Source: an uncultured Lachnospiraceae bacterium (lineage in GTDB: Bacteria > Bacillota > Clostridia > Lachnospirales > Lachnospiraceae). From it: 64,000 bases of DNA. Location of the stretch: NCBI GenBank assembly GCA_946557105.1, contig CAMNSZ010000006.1, positions 119,400-183,399 of the forward strand, read 5' to 3'. Below the pieces are notes generated by a model. The model worked only from the letters and a program-made list of their open reading frames with translations, was not told where the DNA came from and searched no databases. Shown piece after piece: positions 11,681 to 21,690 of the stretch. Each line of letters opens with the position of its first letter. Position 1 is the first letter of the stretch. The translations under genes were made by a program, and so were the position numbers.

Positions 11681-11974
11681 ATGGCAAATATGATAGACGA
11701 CGCAACAATCGAATATGTGGGCATTCTGGCGAAGCTTGCGCTCTCCGACGAGGAAAAGGAGCAGGCGAAAAAGGATATGGGCAGTATGCTGGACTATATC
11801 GACAAGCTGGGGGAGCTGGACACGTCAGGCGTGGAGCCTATGTCCCATGTCTTTCCCGTACAGAATGTGTTTCGTGAGGATGTAGTCACTAACAAAGACG
11901 ACAGTGAAAATATTTTAGCAAACGCACCCGGCAGTAAGGACAGTATGTTTAAGGTGCCCAGAACCGTTGAATAG
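11681..11974 (+). CDS. gatC: Asp/Glu-tRNA amidotransferase subunit C
   Basis: A 97-residue small subunit of the GatCAB complex that bridges and stabilises GatA on GatB. The start ATG at 11681 follows GGAGG at 11670-11674. Typical features are the helix starting [16 protein letters not shown], the central [17 protein letters not shown], and the FREDVV stretch near the C-terminus. It lies between aspS and gatA, with 10 bases before the gatA start. Confidence 0.96.
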   Translation: MANMIDDATIEYVGILAKLALSDEEKEQAKKDMGSMLDYIDKLGELDTSGVEPMSHVFPVQNVFREDVVTNKDDSENILANAPGSKDSMFKVPRTVE

Positions 11975-11984
11975 AGGAGGTTCC

Positions 11985-13427
11985 ATGAATATTTTAGATT
12001 ATACGGCAGTACAGCTGTCAGAAAAGATAAAGCAGGGAGAGGTCAAGGTAGCGGAGGCGGTGGAGGCTGTTTTTGAACAGATTGACAAGACCGAGGAGAG
12101 CTTAAACTGCTATGTGACGCTGGAAAAGGAAAAGGCTTTCAGGCAGGCGGCTGCCATACAGGAAAAGATTGATAGAAAAGAGCTTACCGGTCCTTTGGCG
12201 GGCGTGCCCTTTGCCGTCAAGGACAATATGTGCACGAAGGGAACGCTTACAACCTGTTCCTCTAAGATTCTGAGCAATTTCGTGCCTACCTTCAGCGCGG
12301 AGGCAGTGCTTCGACTGGAGGCGGCGGGAGCAGTGATTATCGGGAAGACTAACATGGACGAATTTGCCATGGGAAGCACTACGGAGACTTCCTATTATGG
12401 AGTCACCAGAAATCCCAAGAACCCAGAGCATGTGCCGGGCGGTTCCTCGGGGGGCTCTGCCGCCGCCGTAGCGGCAAAGGAATGCTTTGCCGCGCTGGGC
12501 TCCGATACGGGAGGCTCCATCCGTCAGCCGGCGTCCTATTGCGGGGTGGTAGGCCTGAAGCCTACCTACGGAACGGTTTCACGCTACGGCCTGATTGCTT
12601 ACGGCTCCTCTCTGGATCAGATAGGCCCGTTGACAAAGGACGTCGCGGACTGTGCGGCAGTGCTTACGGCAATCGCTTCCCATGATTTGAAGGATTCCAC
12701 CTCCATGGAACGTGAGGATACGGATTTTACCGCCGCGCTTGTGGCGGACGTGAAGGGAATGCGTATCGGTATCCCCAGAGATTATTTCGGAGAGGGGCTT
12801 GACCCGCAGGTAAAGGACGCCGTGCTGAAGGCGGCAGATGTTCTTAAGTCACAGGGCGCCCTTGTGGAGGAATTTGATTTAAGTCTGGTGGAGTATGCTA
12901 TTCCCACGTATTATACCATTGCGGCGGCGGAGGCAAGCTCCAATCTGGAGCGCTTTGACGGCGTGAAGTACGGCTACCGTGCAAAGGGCGTGGAGGATTT
13001 ACATCCTATGTATAAGCGCACGCGCTCAGAGGGCTTTGGCCCGGAGGTAAAGAGGCGTATTATGCTGGGCTCCTTTGTACTTAGCTCGGGCTATTACGAC
13101 GCTTATTATTTAAAGGCGTTAAAGGTGAAGGCTTTGATTAAAAGAGCGTTTGACGATGCTTTTACAAAGTATGACATGATTTTAGGACCGGTGGCTCCCA
13201 CCACCGCGCCTAAGCTGGGAGAGAGTCTATCGGATCCCATTAAGATGTACTTAGGCGATATTTATACCATATCCATTAATCTTGCCGGACTGCCGGGGAT
13301 TAGCGTGCCCTGCGGAGAGGATAAGAACGGTCTGCCCATAGGGCTGCAGCTTATCGGCGACAGCTTTCAGGAGAAAAAGCTGATTCGGGCAGCCTATACC
13401 TATGAGCAATGTAAGGAGGGAAAATGA
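11985..13427 (+). CDS. gatA: Asp/Glu-tRNA amidotransferase subunit A
   Basis: A 480-residue amidase-signature enzyme that frees ammonia from glutamine for tRNA amidation. The Ser-cisSer-Lys set is visible: the Lys in FAVKDNM near residue 78, the GGSSGGSAAAVAA loop, and the nucleophile region GSDTGGSIRQPASYCG. The start ATG at 11985 follows GAGGAGG at 11974-11980. Its stop (TGA 13425-13427) is one base from the gatB start, so translation is likely coupled. Confidence 0.97.
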   Translation: MNILDYTAVQLSEKIKQGEVKVAEAVEAVFEQIDKTEESLNCYVTLEKEKAFRQAAAIQEKIDRKELTGPLAGVPFAVKDNMCTKGTLTTCSSKILSNFVPTFSAEAVLRLEAAGAVIIGKTNMDEFAMGSTTETSYYGVTRNPKNPEHVPGGSSGGSAAAVAAKECFAALGSDTGGSIRQPASYCGVVGLKPTYGTVSRYGLIAYGSSLDQIGPLTKDVADCAAVLTAIASHDLKDSTSMEREDTDFTAALVADVKGMRIGIPRDYFGEGLDPQVKDAVLKAADVLKSQGALVEEFDLSLVEYAIPTYYTIAAAEASSNLERFDGVKYGYRAKGVEDLHPMYKRTRSEGFGPEVKRRIMLGSFVLSSGYYDAYYLKALKVKALIKRAFDDAFTKYDMILGPVAPTTAPKLGESLSDPIKMYLGDIYTISINLAGLPGISVPCGEDKNGLPIGLQLIGDSFQEKKLIRAAYTYEQCKEGK

Positions 13428-13428
13428 T

Positions 13429-14859
13429 ATGGCAAAACAATATGAAACGGTTATCGGTCTGGAGGTACATGTGGAGCTTGCCACTAAAACCAAGATTTTT
13501 TGCGGTTGTTCCACGGAGTTTGGCGGCGCTCCCAACACGCATACCTGTCCGGTTTGTACCGGTATGCCCGGTTCCCTGCCCGTGCTGAATAAGCAAGTGG
13601 TGGAGTATGCCCTTGCCGTGGGCCTTGCCACCAACTGTACCATTACCCAGTACTGTAAATTTGACCGCAAAAATTATTTTTATCCCGATAATCCTCAGAA
13701 CTACCAGATTTCCCAGCTGTATCTTCCTATCTGCCGAGACGGCTATGTGGAGATAGACACGCCGGAGGGAACAAAGAAGGTGGGAATTCACGAGATTCAT
13801 ATGGAGGAGGATGCGGGAAAGCTCATACATGACGAGTGGGAGGATTGCTCCTTAGTGGACTTTAACCGTTCCGGCGTTCCCTTGATTGAGATTGTGTCGG
13901 AGCCGGATATGAGGAGCGCCGACGAAGTGATTGCGTATCTGGATAAGCTGCGGCTTATTATTCAATATCTGGGAGCCAGCGACTGCAAGCTTCAGGAGGG
14001 CTCCATGAGGGCTGACGTGAATCTTTCCGTGCGGGAGGCAGGCTGTGAGAAATTCGGAACCCGTACCGAGATGAAAAATTTGAATTCCTTCAGGGCAATC
14101 GCGAGGGCAATCGAGGGAGAGAGAAATCGCCAGATAGAGCTGCTGGAGGCGGGGAAGCCCGTCATACAGGAGACAAGGCGTTGGGATGACGGCAAGGAAT
14201 ACTCCTATGCGATGCGCTCCAAGGAGGACGCTCAGGATTACCGCTATTTTCCGGACCCGGATTTGGCTCCCGTGTATATAAGCGACGAATGGTTAGAGAG
14301 TGTGAGAAGCAGACAGCCGGAGCTTCGCACCGAGAAAATGAAGCGCTATAAGGAAGAGTATGATATTCCCGATTATGATATTGAGATTATTACGGGAACA
14401 AAGCATATGGCGGATATCTTTGAGGCAACCGTGGCTCTGGGCAGTCAGCCTAAGAAGGTGTCCAACTGGCTTATGGTGGAAACCTTACGCCTGCTAAAGG
14501 AGAAGGAGCTGGACCCGGAGGATATCCGTTTTTCACCGGGAAATCTGGCGAAGCTGATTGGGCTTACCGAGCAAAGGGTGATTAATTCCACGGTGGCTAA
14601 GGAAGTGTTTGAGGAAATGTTCGACCGGGATATAGACCCGGAGAGGTATGTGGAGGAAAAGGGGCTTAAGACGGTAAACGACGAGGGCGCCCTGAAAAAG
14701 ACCGTCGAGGAGGTCATTGCTGTAAATCCCCAGTCCGTGGAGGATTATAGGAACGGCAAAGAAAAGGCAATCGGTTTCCTCGTGGGCCAGACCATGAAGG
14801 CGATGAAGGGTAAGGCGGACCCTGCAAGTGTGAATAAGCTGTTAAAGGAGCTTTTGTAA
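13429..14859 (+). CDS. gatB: Asp/Glu-tRNA amidotransferase subunit B
   Basis: A 476-residue subunit that binds mischarged tRNA, phosphorylates the acyl group and completes amidation. ETVIGLEVHVEL and the zinc cysteines (FCGCSTEFG and CPVCTGMPGSLP) mark the N-terminal cradle. KFDRKNYFYPDNPQNYQISQ and the DFNRSGVPLIEIVSEPD signature follow, and a YqeY-like tail domain occupies the last 150 residues. Last gene of the aspS-gatCAB unit; no clear terminator was found after it. Confidence 0.97.
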   Translation: MAKQYETVIGLEVHVELATKTKIFCGCSTEFGGAPNTHTCPVCTGMPGSLPVLNKQVVEYALAVGLATNCTITQYCKFDRKNYFYPDNPQNYQISQLYLPICRDGYVEIDTPEGTKKVGIHEIHMEEDAGKLIHDEWEDCSLVDFNRSGVPLIEIVSEPDMRSADEVIAYLDKLRLIIQYLGASDCKLQEGSMRADVNLSVREAGCEKFGTRTEMKNLNSFRAIARAIEGERNRQIELLEAGKPVIQETRRWDDGKEYSYAMRSKEDAQDYRYFPDPDLAPVYISDEWLESVRSRQPELRTEKMKRYKEEYDIPDYDIEIITGTKHMADIFEATVALGSQPKKVSNWLMVETLRLLKEKELDPEDIRFSPGNLAKLIGLTEQRVINSTVAKEVFEEMFDRDIDPERYVEEKGLKTVNDEGALKKTVEEVIAVNPQSVEDYRNGKEKAIGFLVGQTMKAMKGKADPASVNKLLKELL

Positions 14860-15137
14860 GAAAGCATGGAGTAAAATAAGATAGTATTGCAAGGAGCACT
14901 GCTCAATAAGGCGTTTTTGACCCTGCTGTTAGCAATGCGTATGCGTAGCCGAATGCAGGAAGCTGCCGCAGCCTAATCTGTTAAACGATGAAACTATAAC
15001 GACAGAGATACAAGACGGCCTTCAAATTGAAAACCATCGGAAGCGGTCAGCAAAACCAATGAGGAACGATTTGCGGTGTTGGAAATGTGACTGACCCATG
15101 GACGGTTGGGAATGAAGGCGAAAGGAGGTTCTTATCT

Positions 15138-15626
15138 ATGAAACAGAAACTTATCCTCATCACCGGGTCGCCTTGTGTGGGGAAATCGGCGGTGGGAAAC
15201 AGACTTTTGGAATCCTATGACAACTGTGCCTTTTTTGACGGGGACTGGGCTTGGTGTATTCATCCTTTTTCTATAGGACCCAAGCTGCACAAGGGAGACA
15301 AAATTATGTCTTTTGCGCTTTCTACCCATTTGAACTCAGGGTATGATTATGTGATTTTCCCTTCTGTGGCGACGATTGGTGAGGATACTCGGAGGAAGAT
15401 CTTGGAAAACATCACGACAGAGCGGGAATTTATCACTATCCCTTTCACCCTGAAATGCTCGGAGGAGACCTTGCAAAAACGGCATGAAAAGCGGGGCGAG
15501 CTGGGGGAAGCGGATTTACAATGGCTGCGGATAGAGCCGCAGCAGGGGGATTTTGTGATTGACACGGATGGGAAAAGCATTGAGCAGGTAGCGGAAGAGA
15601 TGCGGGGGATTATCGACGGGATTTGA
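15138..15626 (+). CDS. Small P-loop nucleotide kinase-like protein
   Basis: A 162-residue protein whose start at 15138 follows AAAGGAGG. Walker A is GSPCVGKSA (about residues 9-17) and FFDGDWAWC is a probable acidic nucleotide/magnesium site. TLKCSEETLQKRHEKRGE resembles the lid region of shikimate or adenylate kinase-like folds. The family includes adenylyl-sulfate kinase, chloramphenicol phosphotransferase and many uncharacterised AAA-like kinases. The substrate is unknown. It stands alone between gatB and a terminator. Confidence 0.7.
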   Translation: MKQKLILITGSPCVGKSAVGNRLLESYDNCAFFDGDWAWCIHPFSIGPKLHKGDKIMSFALSTHLNSGYDYVIFPSVATIGEDTRRKILENITTEREFITIPFTLKCSEETLQKRHEKRGELGEADLQWLRIEPQQGDFVIDTDGKSIEQVAEEMRGIIDGI

Positions 15627-15760
15627 ATGGAAGGGAGCTGCTTGTATGCTTATGGGCATTGCCGTTTGTGATGCGGCTAAGAGTGCCGCAGCGGATGTTC
15701 ATAGGATTTTTAAAGCTTAGACTGAAGTAAAACAAAATACTTGAGACAAAACTAAAGAAG

Positions 15761-15798
15761 AAAAAACGGTATAACCGCAAAGGCTATGCCGTTTTTTG
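15761..15798. terminator. Bidirectional terminator
   Basis: AAAAAACGGTATA and TATGCCGTTTTTT arms around a short loop give A-run/T-run on both strands. It lies between the P-loop kinase gene and the convergent membrane-anchored protein. Confidence 0.8.
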
Positions 15799-15811
15799 AT
15801 GCAACACTTTT

Positions 15812-16567
15812 TCATTTTTTAAATATATAATCCAAATATTGAATTGACATCTCCGGTCTGGTAGTGCTGACTACGACGCTGAATACAATATCGTCGGCCA
15901 TAAATGAGAAATTATCCGTAAGATCCTTACAGTTTTTTACATATATGCCCACGGGAACAGGTTCGGCCATGGTTTCGGGCTTGGAAGGAGCCGCCGGATA
16001 CACGGGTACATAGGAGGAGTCTAAAGCGTCCGACGCAGCCATCTTTTCGTCGAGAACCTTCTTATCAATATAGTAGAAATACGGTTCATATTTTTCAATC
16101 TGTTCGGCGCTTAACAAATCGCGCAAATCATATAAGACGTCGGTGTAGGCGTAATGCTCTAAGGATGCGGTATCGGTCACAATGACGTCAAATTCCGCCG
16201 CAGCAATATATACCATCATTTTCTGGGAAGAGGAGATGGTTGCGTCATCCATTCTATTAAAATCCACATACATGGTGGTGTCAAAAAGAACCTCGGACTT
16301 CTCAGAGTCGATTCCAAGCGCGTCGGCTACCTCAAGCGAATAGGCTTCGGCGCTTTCGTTTGCCCTGCCGTTGAGCATAACGGCATAAAAGCCTACGTCC
16401 TTTCTTGTAACATAGGTATGAATCAGAGAGACGACTGCCGCAATAATTATAATTGTCAATATCACATGCCATTTATAATAACACCAGAAATAAGAAAACT
16501 TGTCCTTAGTCGTTCCGTTTTTAAGCAGAGCCTTTCTTTCATTTTGAAATTCGTCCATTACCGGCAT
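15812..16567 (-). CDS. Membrane-anchored extracytoplasmic protein of unknown function
   Basis: A 251-residue protein with a charged cytoplasmic start (about 1-30), one strong transmembrane helix (WHVILTIIIIAAVVSLIHTY, about 33-52), and an extracytoplasmic domain. Stretches such as GFYAVMLNG and EFDVIVTDTASLEHYAYTD resemble strands and loops of periplasmic-binding folds, but that is weak. The start has AAAGGTGG seven bases upstream. It is common to see such anchored proteins in Lachnospiraceae; no function is known. Confidence 0.65.
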   Translation of the reverse strand: MPVMDEFQNERKALLKNGTTKDKFSYFWCYYKWHVILTIIIIAAVVSLIHTYVTRKDVGFYAVMLNGRANESAEAYSLEVADALGIDSEKSEVLFDTTMYVDFNRMDDATISSSQKMMVYIAAAEFDVIVTDTASLEHYAYTDVLYDLRDLLSAEQIEKYEPYFYYIDKKVLDEKMAASDALDSSYVPVYPAAPSKPETMAEPVPVGIYVKNCKDLTDNFSFMADDIVFSVVVSTTRPEMSIQYLDYIFKK

Positions 16568-16780
16568 AAGCTTACCACCTTTCCTATATCAATAAATTAA
16601 TAATATGTTATTCCTTTTAGAAAGTCAATGAAGCGCTTCTTACCTGAATATAAAAAAAGGATAAATTCTTATGGGGGCAGCCTTGCAACTTACAGGAAGA
16701 TGTTATATCATGTAAACAGTAAATATATAAAGAAATGCTCCTTTGGGGCGCTTATATTTTGAAAAGGATTGGTAATAACG

Positions 16781-17278
16781 ATGAGCGATACTTATGTAGA
16801 ATGTCTGGTGAAAGCAAAGCAACGAGGGATATTCAAGTTTTTATACGGGCTTATGATTGTGTTGACGGTGCTCTTCTTTTTTTCCATGCTGATTTTGAGC
16901 TATATCGGCCTGATATTGACGGCGATAACGGGTGTGGGAGCATATTTTCTTAAGTTGAATACGGATTTGGAGTACGAGTACCTCTATCTGGACAAGGAGC
17001 TTGTGGTGGACAAGGTTATGGCTAAGAGCAGGAGAAAGAGGATAGGGGCGTACACCCTTAGCAGAATGGAAATTATGGCGCCTGTCAAGTCTTACCGTCT
17101 GGATAATTATAAAAACCGTCAGGTCAAGGTAAAGGATTACAGCGTGGGCGAAGAGCTAAAGCCCGATTTGCGCTATGCCATGTATTATGAAGGCGGCGAG
17201 AAGATACTGCTCAATCCCTCCCCCGAGATGGTGAAGGCGATGAAAAACGCGGCTCCCAGAAAGGTATTTTCGGATTAA
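16781..17278 (+). CDS. Two-helix membrane protein, DUF6106-like
   Basis: A 165-residue protein with a hydrophobic hairpin near residues 15-65 and a basic cytoplasmic domain (YLDKELVVDKVMAKSRRKRIG, then LSRMEIMAPVKSYRLDNY). I recall this pattern as DUF6106, but cannot confirm it. The ATG at 16781 is 12 bases after AAGGA; an upstream TTG at 16769 abuts the ribosome site and is less likely. It stands directly before the guaB promoter. Confidence 0.55.
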   Translation: MSDTYVECLVKAKQRGIFKFLYGLMIVLTVLFFFSMLILSYIGLILTAITGVGAYFLKLNTDLEYEYLYLDKELVVDKVMAKSRRKRIGAYTLSRMEIMAPVKSYRLDNYKNRQVKVKDYSVGEELKPDLRYAMYYEGGEKILLNPSPEMVKAMKNAAPRKVFSD

Positions 17279-17287
17279 ATTTTCAGG

Positions 17288-17316
17288 TTGACAGTGGATA
17301 TAAATTTTGTTACACT
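17288..17316 (+). promoter_or_regulatory. Sigma-A promoter of guaB
   Basis: TTGACA (17288-17293), a 17-base spacer, then TACACT (17311-17316). The remaining leader of about 50 bases has a GGAGG ribosome site and no obvious riboswitch. Confidence 0.65.
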
Positions 17317-17340
17317 CATTTGAAAATCATTATATCATAA

Positions 17341-18825
<1,485 letters not shown>

Positions 18826-18899
18826 TTAAAGCGAGTGAATTTAAATTAAGGTATTAAATGGTTCGTCCGGTCTATATCTGCTTATTTTACTCTCGCAAA

Positions 18900-18923
18900 A
18901 ATTGTATAAAAATGTGTACAATT
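18900..18923. promoter_or_regulatory. Possible operator palindrome
   Basis: AATTGTA and TACAATT half sites are 10 bases apart, 65 bases before the GGDEF-EAL start. No regulator is identified. Confidence 0.3.
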
Positions 18924-18987
18924 CTTGCAAATTGTGATACGCTTATAAAGGGTACTGTAAAAAAACAGGAGTATAAATAGTAAGCGT

Positions 18988-21591
18988 ATGTCTTTTCAAG
19001 AAATGATAGAGGGAAACGAATTACAGCAGTTACAGGATACATTTTGTGACGTAACGGGAATTTGGGCATATTGCCTTGATGAAAATAAGGAAAAAATCAC
19101 GCGGATTTCGGGTGAAGCCGGAAGAATGGCGCAGGCACAGCGCTATGCCGATATGCCTCAAATCCAAGCTGTTTTAGAACGTGTGGAAGACGGTTCATTG
19201 GAAGAGCAGGTTGTGGAGGAGCTGGAAGACGGGGCGGGAAGAATAGCTGCGATTGCTGTCAGAGGCAACGGCAGGGTGGTATTTTATTGGATTGTTTTTG
19301 ACCTAAATTCAGAGAACAGACATTCCGACGGACATTTTTACAGGATTGTGGATTTGCTGCGCAGTGCCAGCGGCGCATATGCGGGCAGCAGGATGAATTA
19401 TTTAAACGCCGAGGCGGAGAGCAGAAGGAGCCGCTTTGCAGAGCAGGAGATGAGCTATAATCTGCATACGTTTGAGGCGACAACGGAAATCGTGCAGCTG
19501 CTTGACAGCAATGAGCCGGTTGAGCAGGTTACGGATAAGTGGCTGAGTATTATAGGACGGCATCTGCAGGTGGACAGCGCTCAGATTTTCAGGTTATGTA
19601 CTGACAAAAGAATGATGGATGTTCTTTGTGAATGGTGCAATCATGGCGTGCTGTCGTTTTTTGACAAAACCTCTCAGGTTAAGGCGCAGGACTTTTTGTA
19701 TACGGAGAAGCCTATTGTTGTGTCCACGGATAATATTGACGAGATGTTCAGGGACGATATGGCGGAGGTTGGGCTGAGAGCCATTATGCTTTTTCCAATC
19801 ATCCTTCAGGAGAACGGCAATAATAAGATTTTGGCCCTCAATCAGAGAAGGGCAAGGATATGGAACATGTCCGAGATTAAGTTTGCAGCGGACGCAGTTA
19901 AGATTTTGCAGAGCATATGGACAAGAAGAATCCAGAAGACCTCTTTGGCCGGCTCCCATGCGGCGCTGGAGGCGGTTTTAGATAACGTGGGCTGTTCGAT
20001 ATACGTAACGGATAAAAATACAAAGGAGGTTTTGTTTGTCAATCATAGACTGCAGAATATTTTTGCAAAGGAGCTGAAGGAAAATACCTTCTATAAATTA
20101 ATCGAACAGGTAATGGAGGAAGGCAAGGAGAGCGGAGCATGCGAAATCTGCCATAGGGAAAGAGAACGCTGGTATGATTTGATTTATAAGGAGATTTCGT
20201 GGGTTGACGGAAAGAGCGCCATTCTTCATTCCTTATACGATATTACCGACAAGAAGCTTTATCAAAGAAAAATTGAGCAGCAGGCATATACCGATTTTTT
20301 AACCGGGCTTTATAACCGCATGTGCTGCGAGCGTGATTTGGCGAGACAGATAGACGAAGCAAAGAAAATGAATCAGACAGGCGCGCTGCTGTATCTGGAC
20401 TTGGATGATTTCAAGCATATAAACGACGGCTTGGGGCATCAATACGGAGACGTGCTGTTAAAGGCAATATCCCATGCCCTTCAGAGAATTGACGGAATAC
20501 AGAATACCTGCTACAGAATGGGCGGCGACGAATTTGTAATCGTGATTCCTCCAAGCGTCTATAAAAAATTCGAGAAAATCGTGGAGGATATCAAGGAAAT
20601 CTTCAGCAAGCCGTGGTTTTTGAAGGATGCGGACTATTATTGTACTATGAGCATGGGTATCGTAACCTTCCCGGATTCGGGTGACTCTGTGCCCGATCTG
20701 ATTAAAAAGGCGGATATTGCCATGTATGAGGCGAAAAAGAGCGGAAAGAACCGTTTGGCGCGCTATAGTGACAATATTGATTCTACCTCCGGCAGACGCC
20801 TTGACATGGAAAAAAATATGCGCGACGCCACGGTGGATGGCTACGGTGAATTTGAGGTGTATTATCAGCCTATTATCGACATACAGGACGAAAAGGTTCA
20901 TTGTGCGGGAGCGGAGGCGCTTATCCGTTGGAACAGCGTCAAGCTGGGTTTTATTCCTCCGACAGAATTTATTCCCTTGGCAGAATATCTGGGGCTTATC
21001 AACCCCATCGGCAATTATGTCTTGAAGGAGGCATGTAAGCATTGCAGGGAATGGAACGAAAAAGGATATACTGATTATAAGGTAAATGTGAATCTGTCCG
21101 TAGTACAGCTTCTGCATCCGGATATTGTGGAAATCGTGGAGCGCACCTTAAAGGAGAGCGGTTTGAAACCACAGAATCTTACTCTGGAGGTAACGGAGAG
21201 TCTTGCCATCAATGATATGGAGCGCATGAAGGTAATCTTAAACGGAATTAAGGCATTGGGGGTGCGGCTGGCACTGGATGATTTCGGAACGGGTTATTCC
21301 TCATTGAATCACATTCGCGAGATTCCCTTTGATATCATTAAGGTGGATCAAAGCTTTGTCAAGGATTTGGCGGATGACGCTTACTCCCAGTCCTTTATCA
21401 AGATGGTAGCGGAGCTGGCGGAGACTATCGGCGTCAGTATTTGTGTGGAAGGAATTGAAACCCCTAATCAATACGAGGTTCTTCAGGGGATGAAGGTGAA
21501 ATATATACAGGGCTACTATTTTGACCGCCCTATGACCCGGGGCTGCTTTGAGAGAAAGTACGTGAGCGGTAAGAAGAACGGAAAGCAGTAA
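18988..21591 (+). CDS. GAF/PAS-GGDEF-EAL cyclic-di-GMP enzyme
   Basis: An 867-residue cytoplasmic protein with no membrane segments. A GAF-like region spans about 150-320 and a PAS-like region about 325-430. The GGDEF domain (about 430-590) has an intact RMGGDEFVIV motif, and the EAL domain (about 600-860) has GAEALIRWN, DDFGTGYSS and EGIET. Both catalytic cores look usable, so it could make or break c-di-GMP; many such hybrids act mainly as phosphodiesterases. It converges on flagellin A, and c-di-GMP commonly controls motility in clostridia (inference for this locus). An AATTGTA-N10-TACAATT palindrome lies upstream at 18900-18923. The ribosome site AGGAG is unusually far (about 17 bases) from the ATG. 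Confidence 0.9.
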   Translation: MSFQEMIEGNELQQLQDTFCDVTGIWAYCLDENKEKITRISGEAGRMAQAQRYADMPQIQAVLERVEDGSLEEQVVEELEDGAGRIAAIAVRGNGRVVFYWIVFDLNSENRHSDGHFYRIVDLLRSASGAYAGSRMNYLNAEAESRRSRFAEQEMSYNLHTFEATTEIVQLLDSNEPVEQVTDKWLSIIGRHLQVDSAQIFRLCTDKRMMDVLCEWCNHGVLSFFDKTSQVKAQDFLYTEKPIVVSTDNIDEMFRDDMAEVGLRAIMLFPIILQENGNNKILALNQRRARIWNMSEIKFAADAVKILQSIWTRRIQKTSLAGSHAALEAVLDNVGCSIYVTDKNTKEVLFVNHRLQNIFAKELKENTFYKLIEQVMEEGKESGACEICHRERERWYDLIYKEISWVDGKSAILHSLYDITDKKLYQRKIEQQAYTDFLTGLYNRMCCERDLARQIDEAKKMNQTGALLYLDLDDFKHINDGLGHQYGDVLLKAISHALQRIDGIQNTCYRMGGDEFVIVIPPSVYKKFEKIVEDIKEIFSKPWFLKDADYYCTMSMGIVTFPDSGDSVPDLIKKADIAMYEAKKSGKNRLARYSDNIDSTSGRRLDMEKNMRDATVDGYGEFEVYYQPIIDIQDEKVHCAGAEALIRWNSVKLGFIPPTEFIPLAEYLGLINPIGNYVLKEACKHCREWNEKGYTDYKVNVNLSVVQLLHPDIVEIVERTLKESGLKPQNLTLEVTESLAINDMERMKVILNGIKALGVRLALDDFGTGYSSLNHIREIPFDIIKVDQSFVKDLADDAYSQSFIKMVAELAETIGVSICVEGIETPNQYEVLQGMKVKYIQGYYFDRPMTRGCFERKYVSGKKNGKQ

Positions 21592-21616
21592 TAGGATAAA
21601 TATAAGGCAGTAGGGA

Positions 21617-21642
21617 AGGGGTGTGTCGGCAGACACACCCCT
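21617..21642. terminator. Hairpin between the convergent GGDEF-EAL and flagellin A genes
   Basis: A perfect 11-bp stem, AGGGGTGTGTC / GACACACCCCT, with a GGCA loop. There is no strong U-tract on either side, so efficiency is unclear. Confidence 0.55.
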
Positions 21643-21690
21643 GTTTAAGCTATATTGTTTATCCCGTTTAATATTTTTTGAGCTTTAAAA

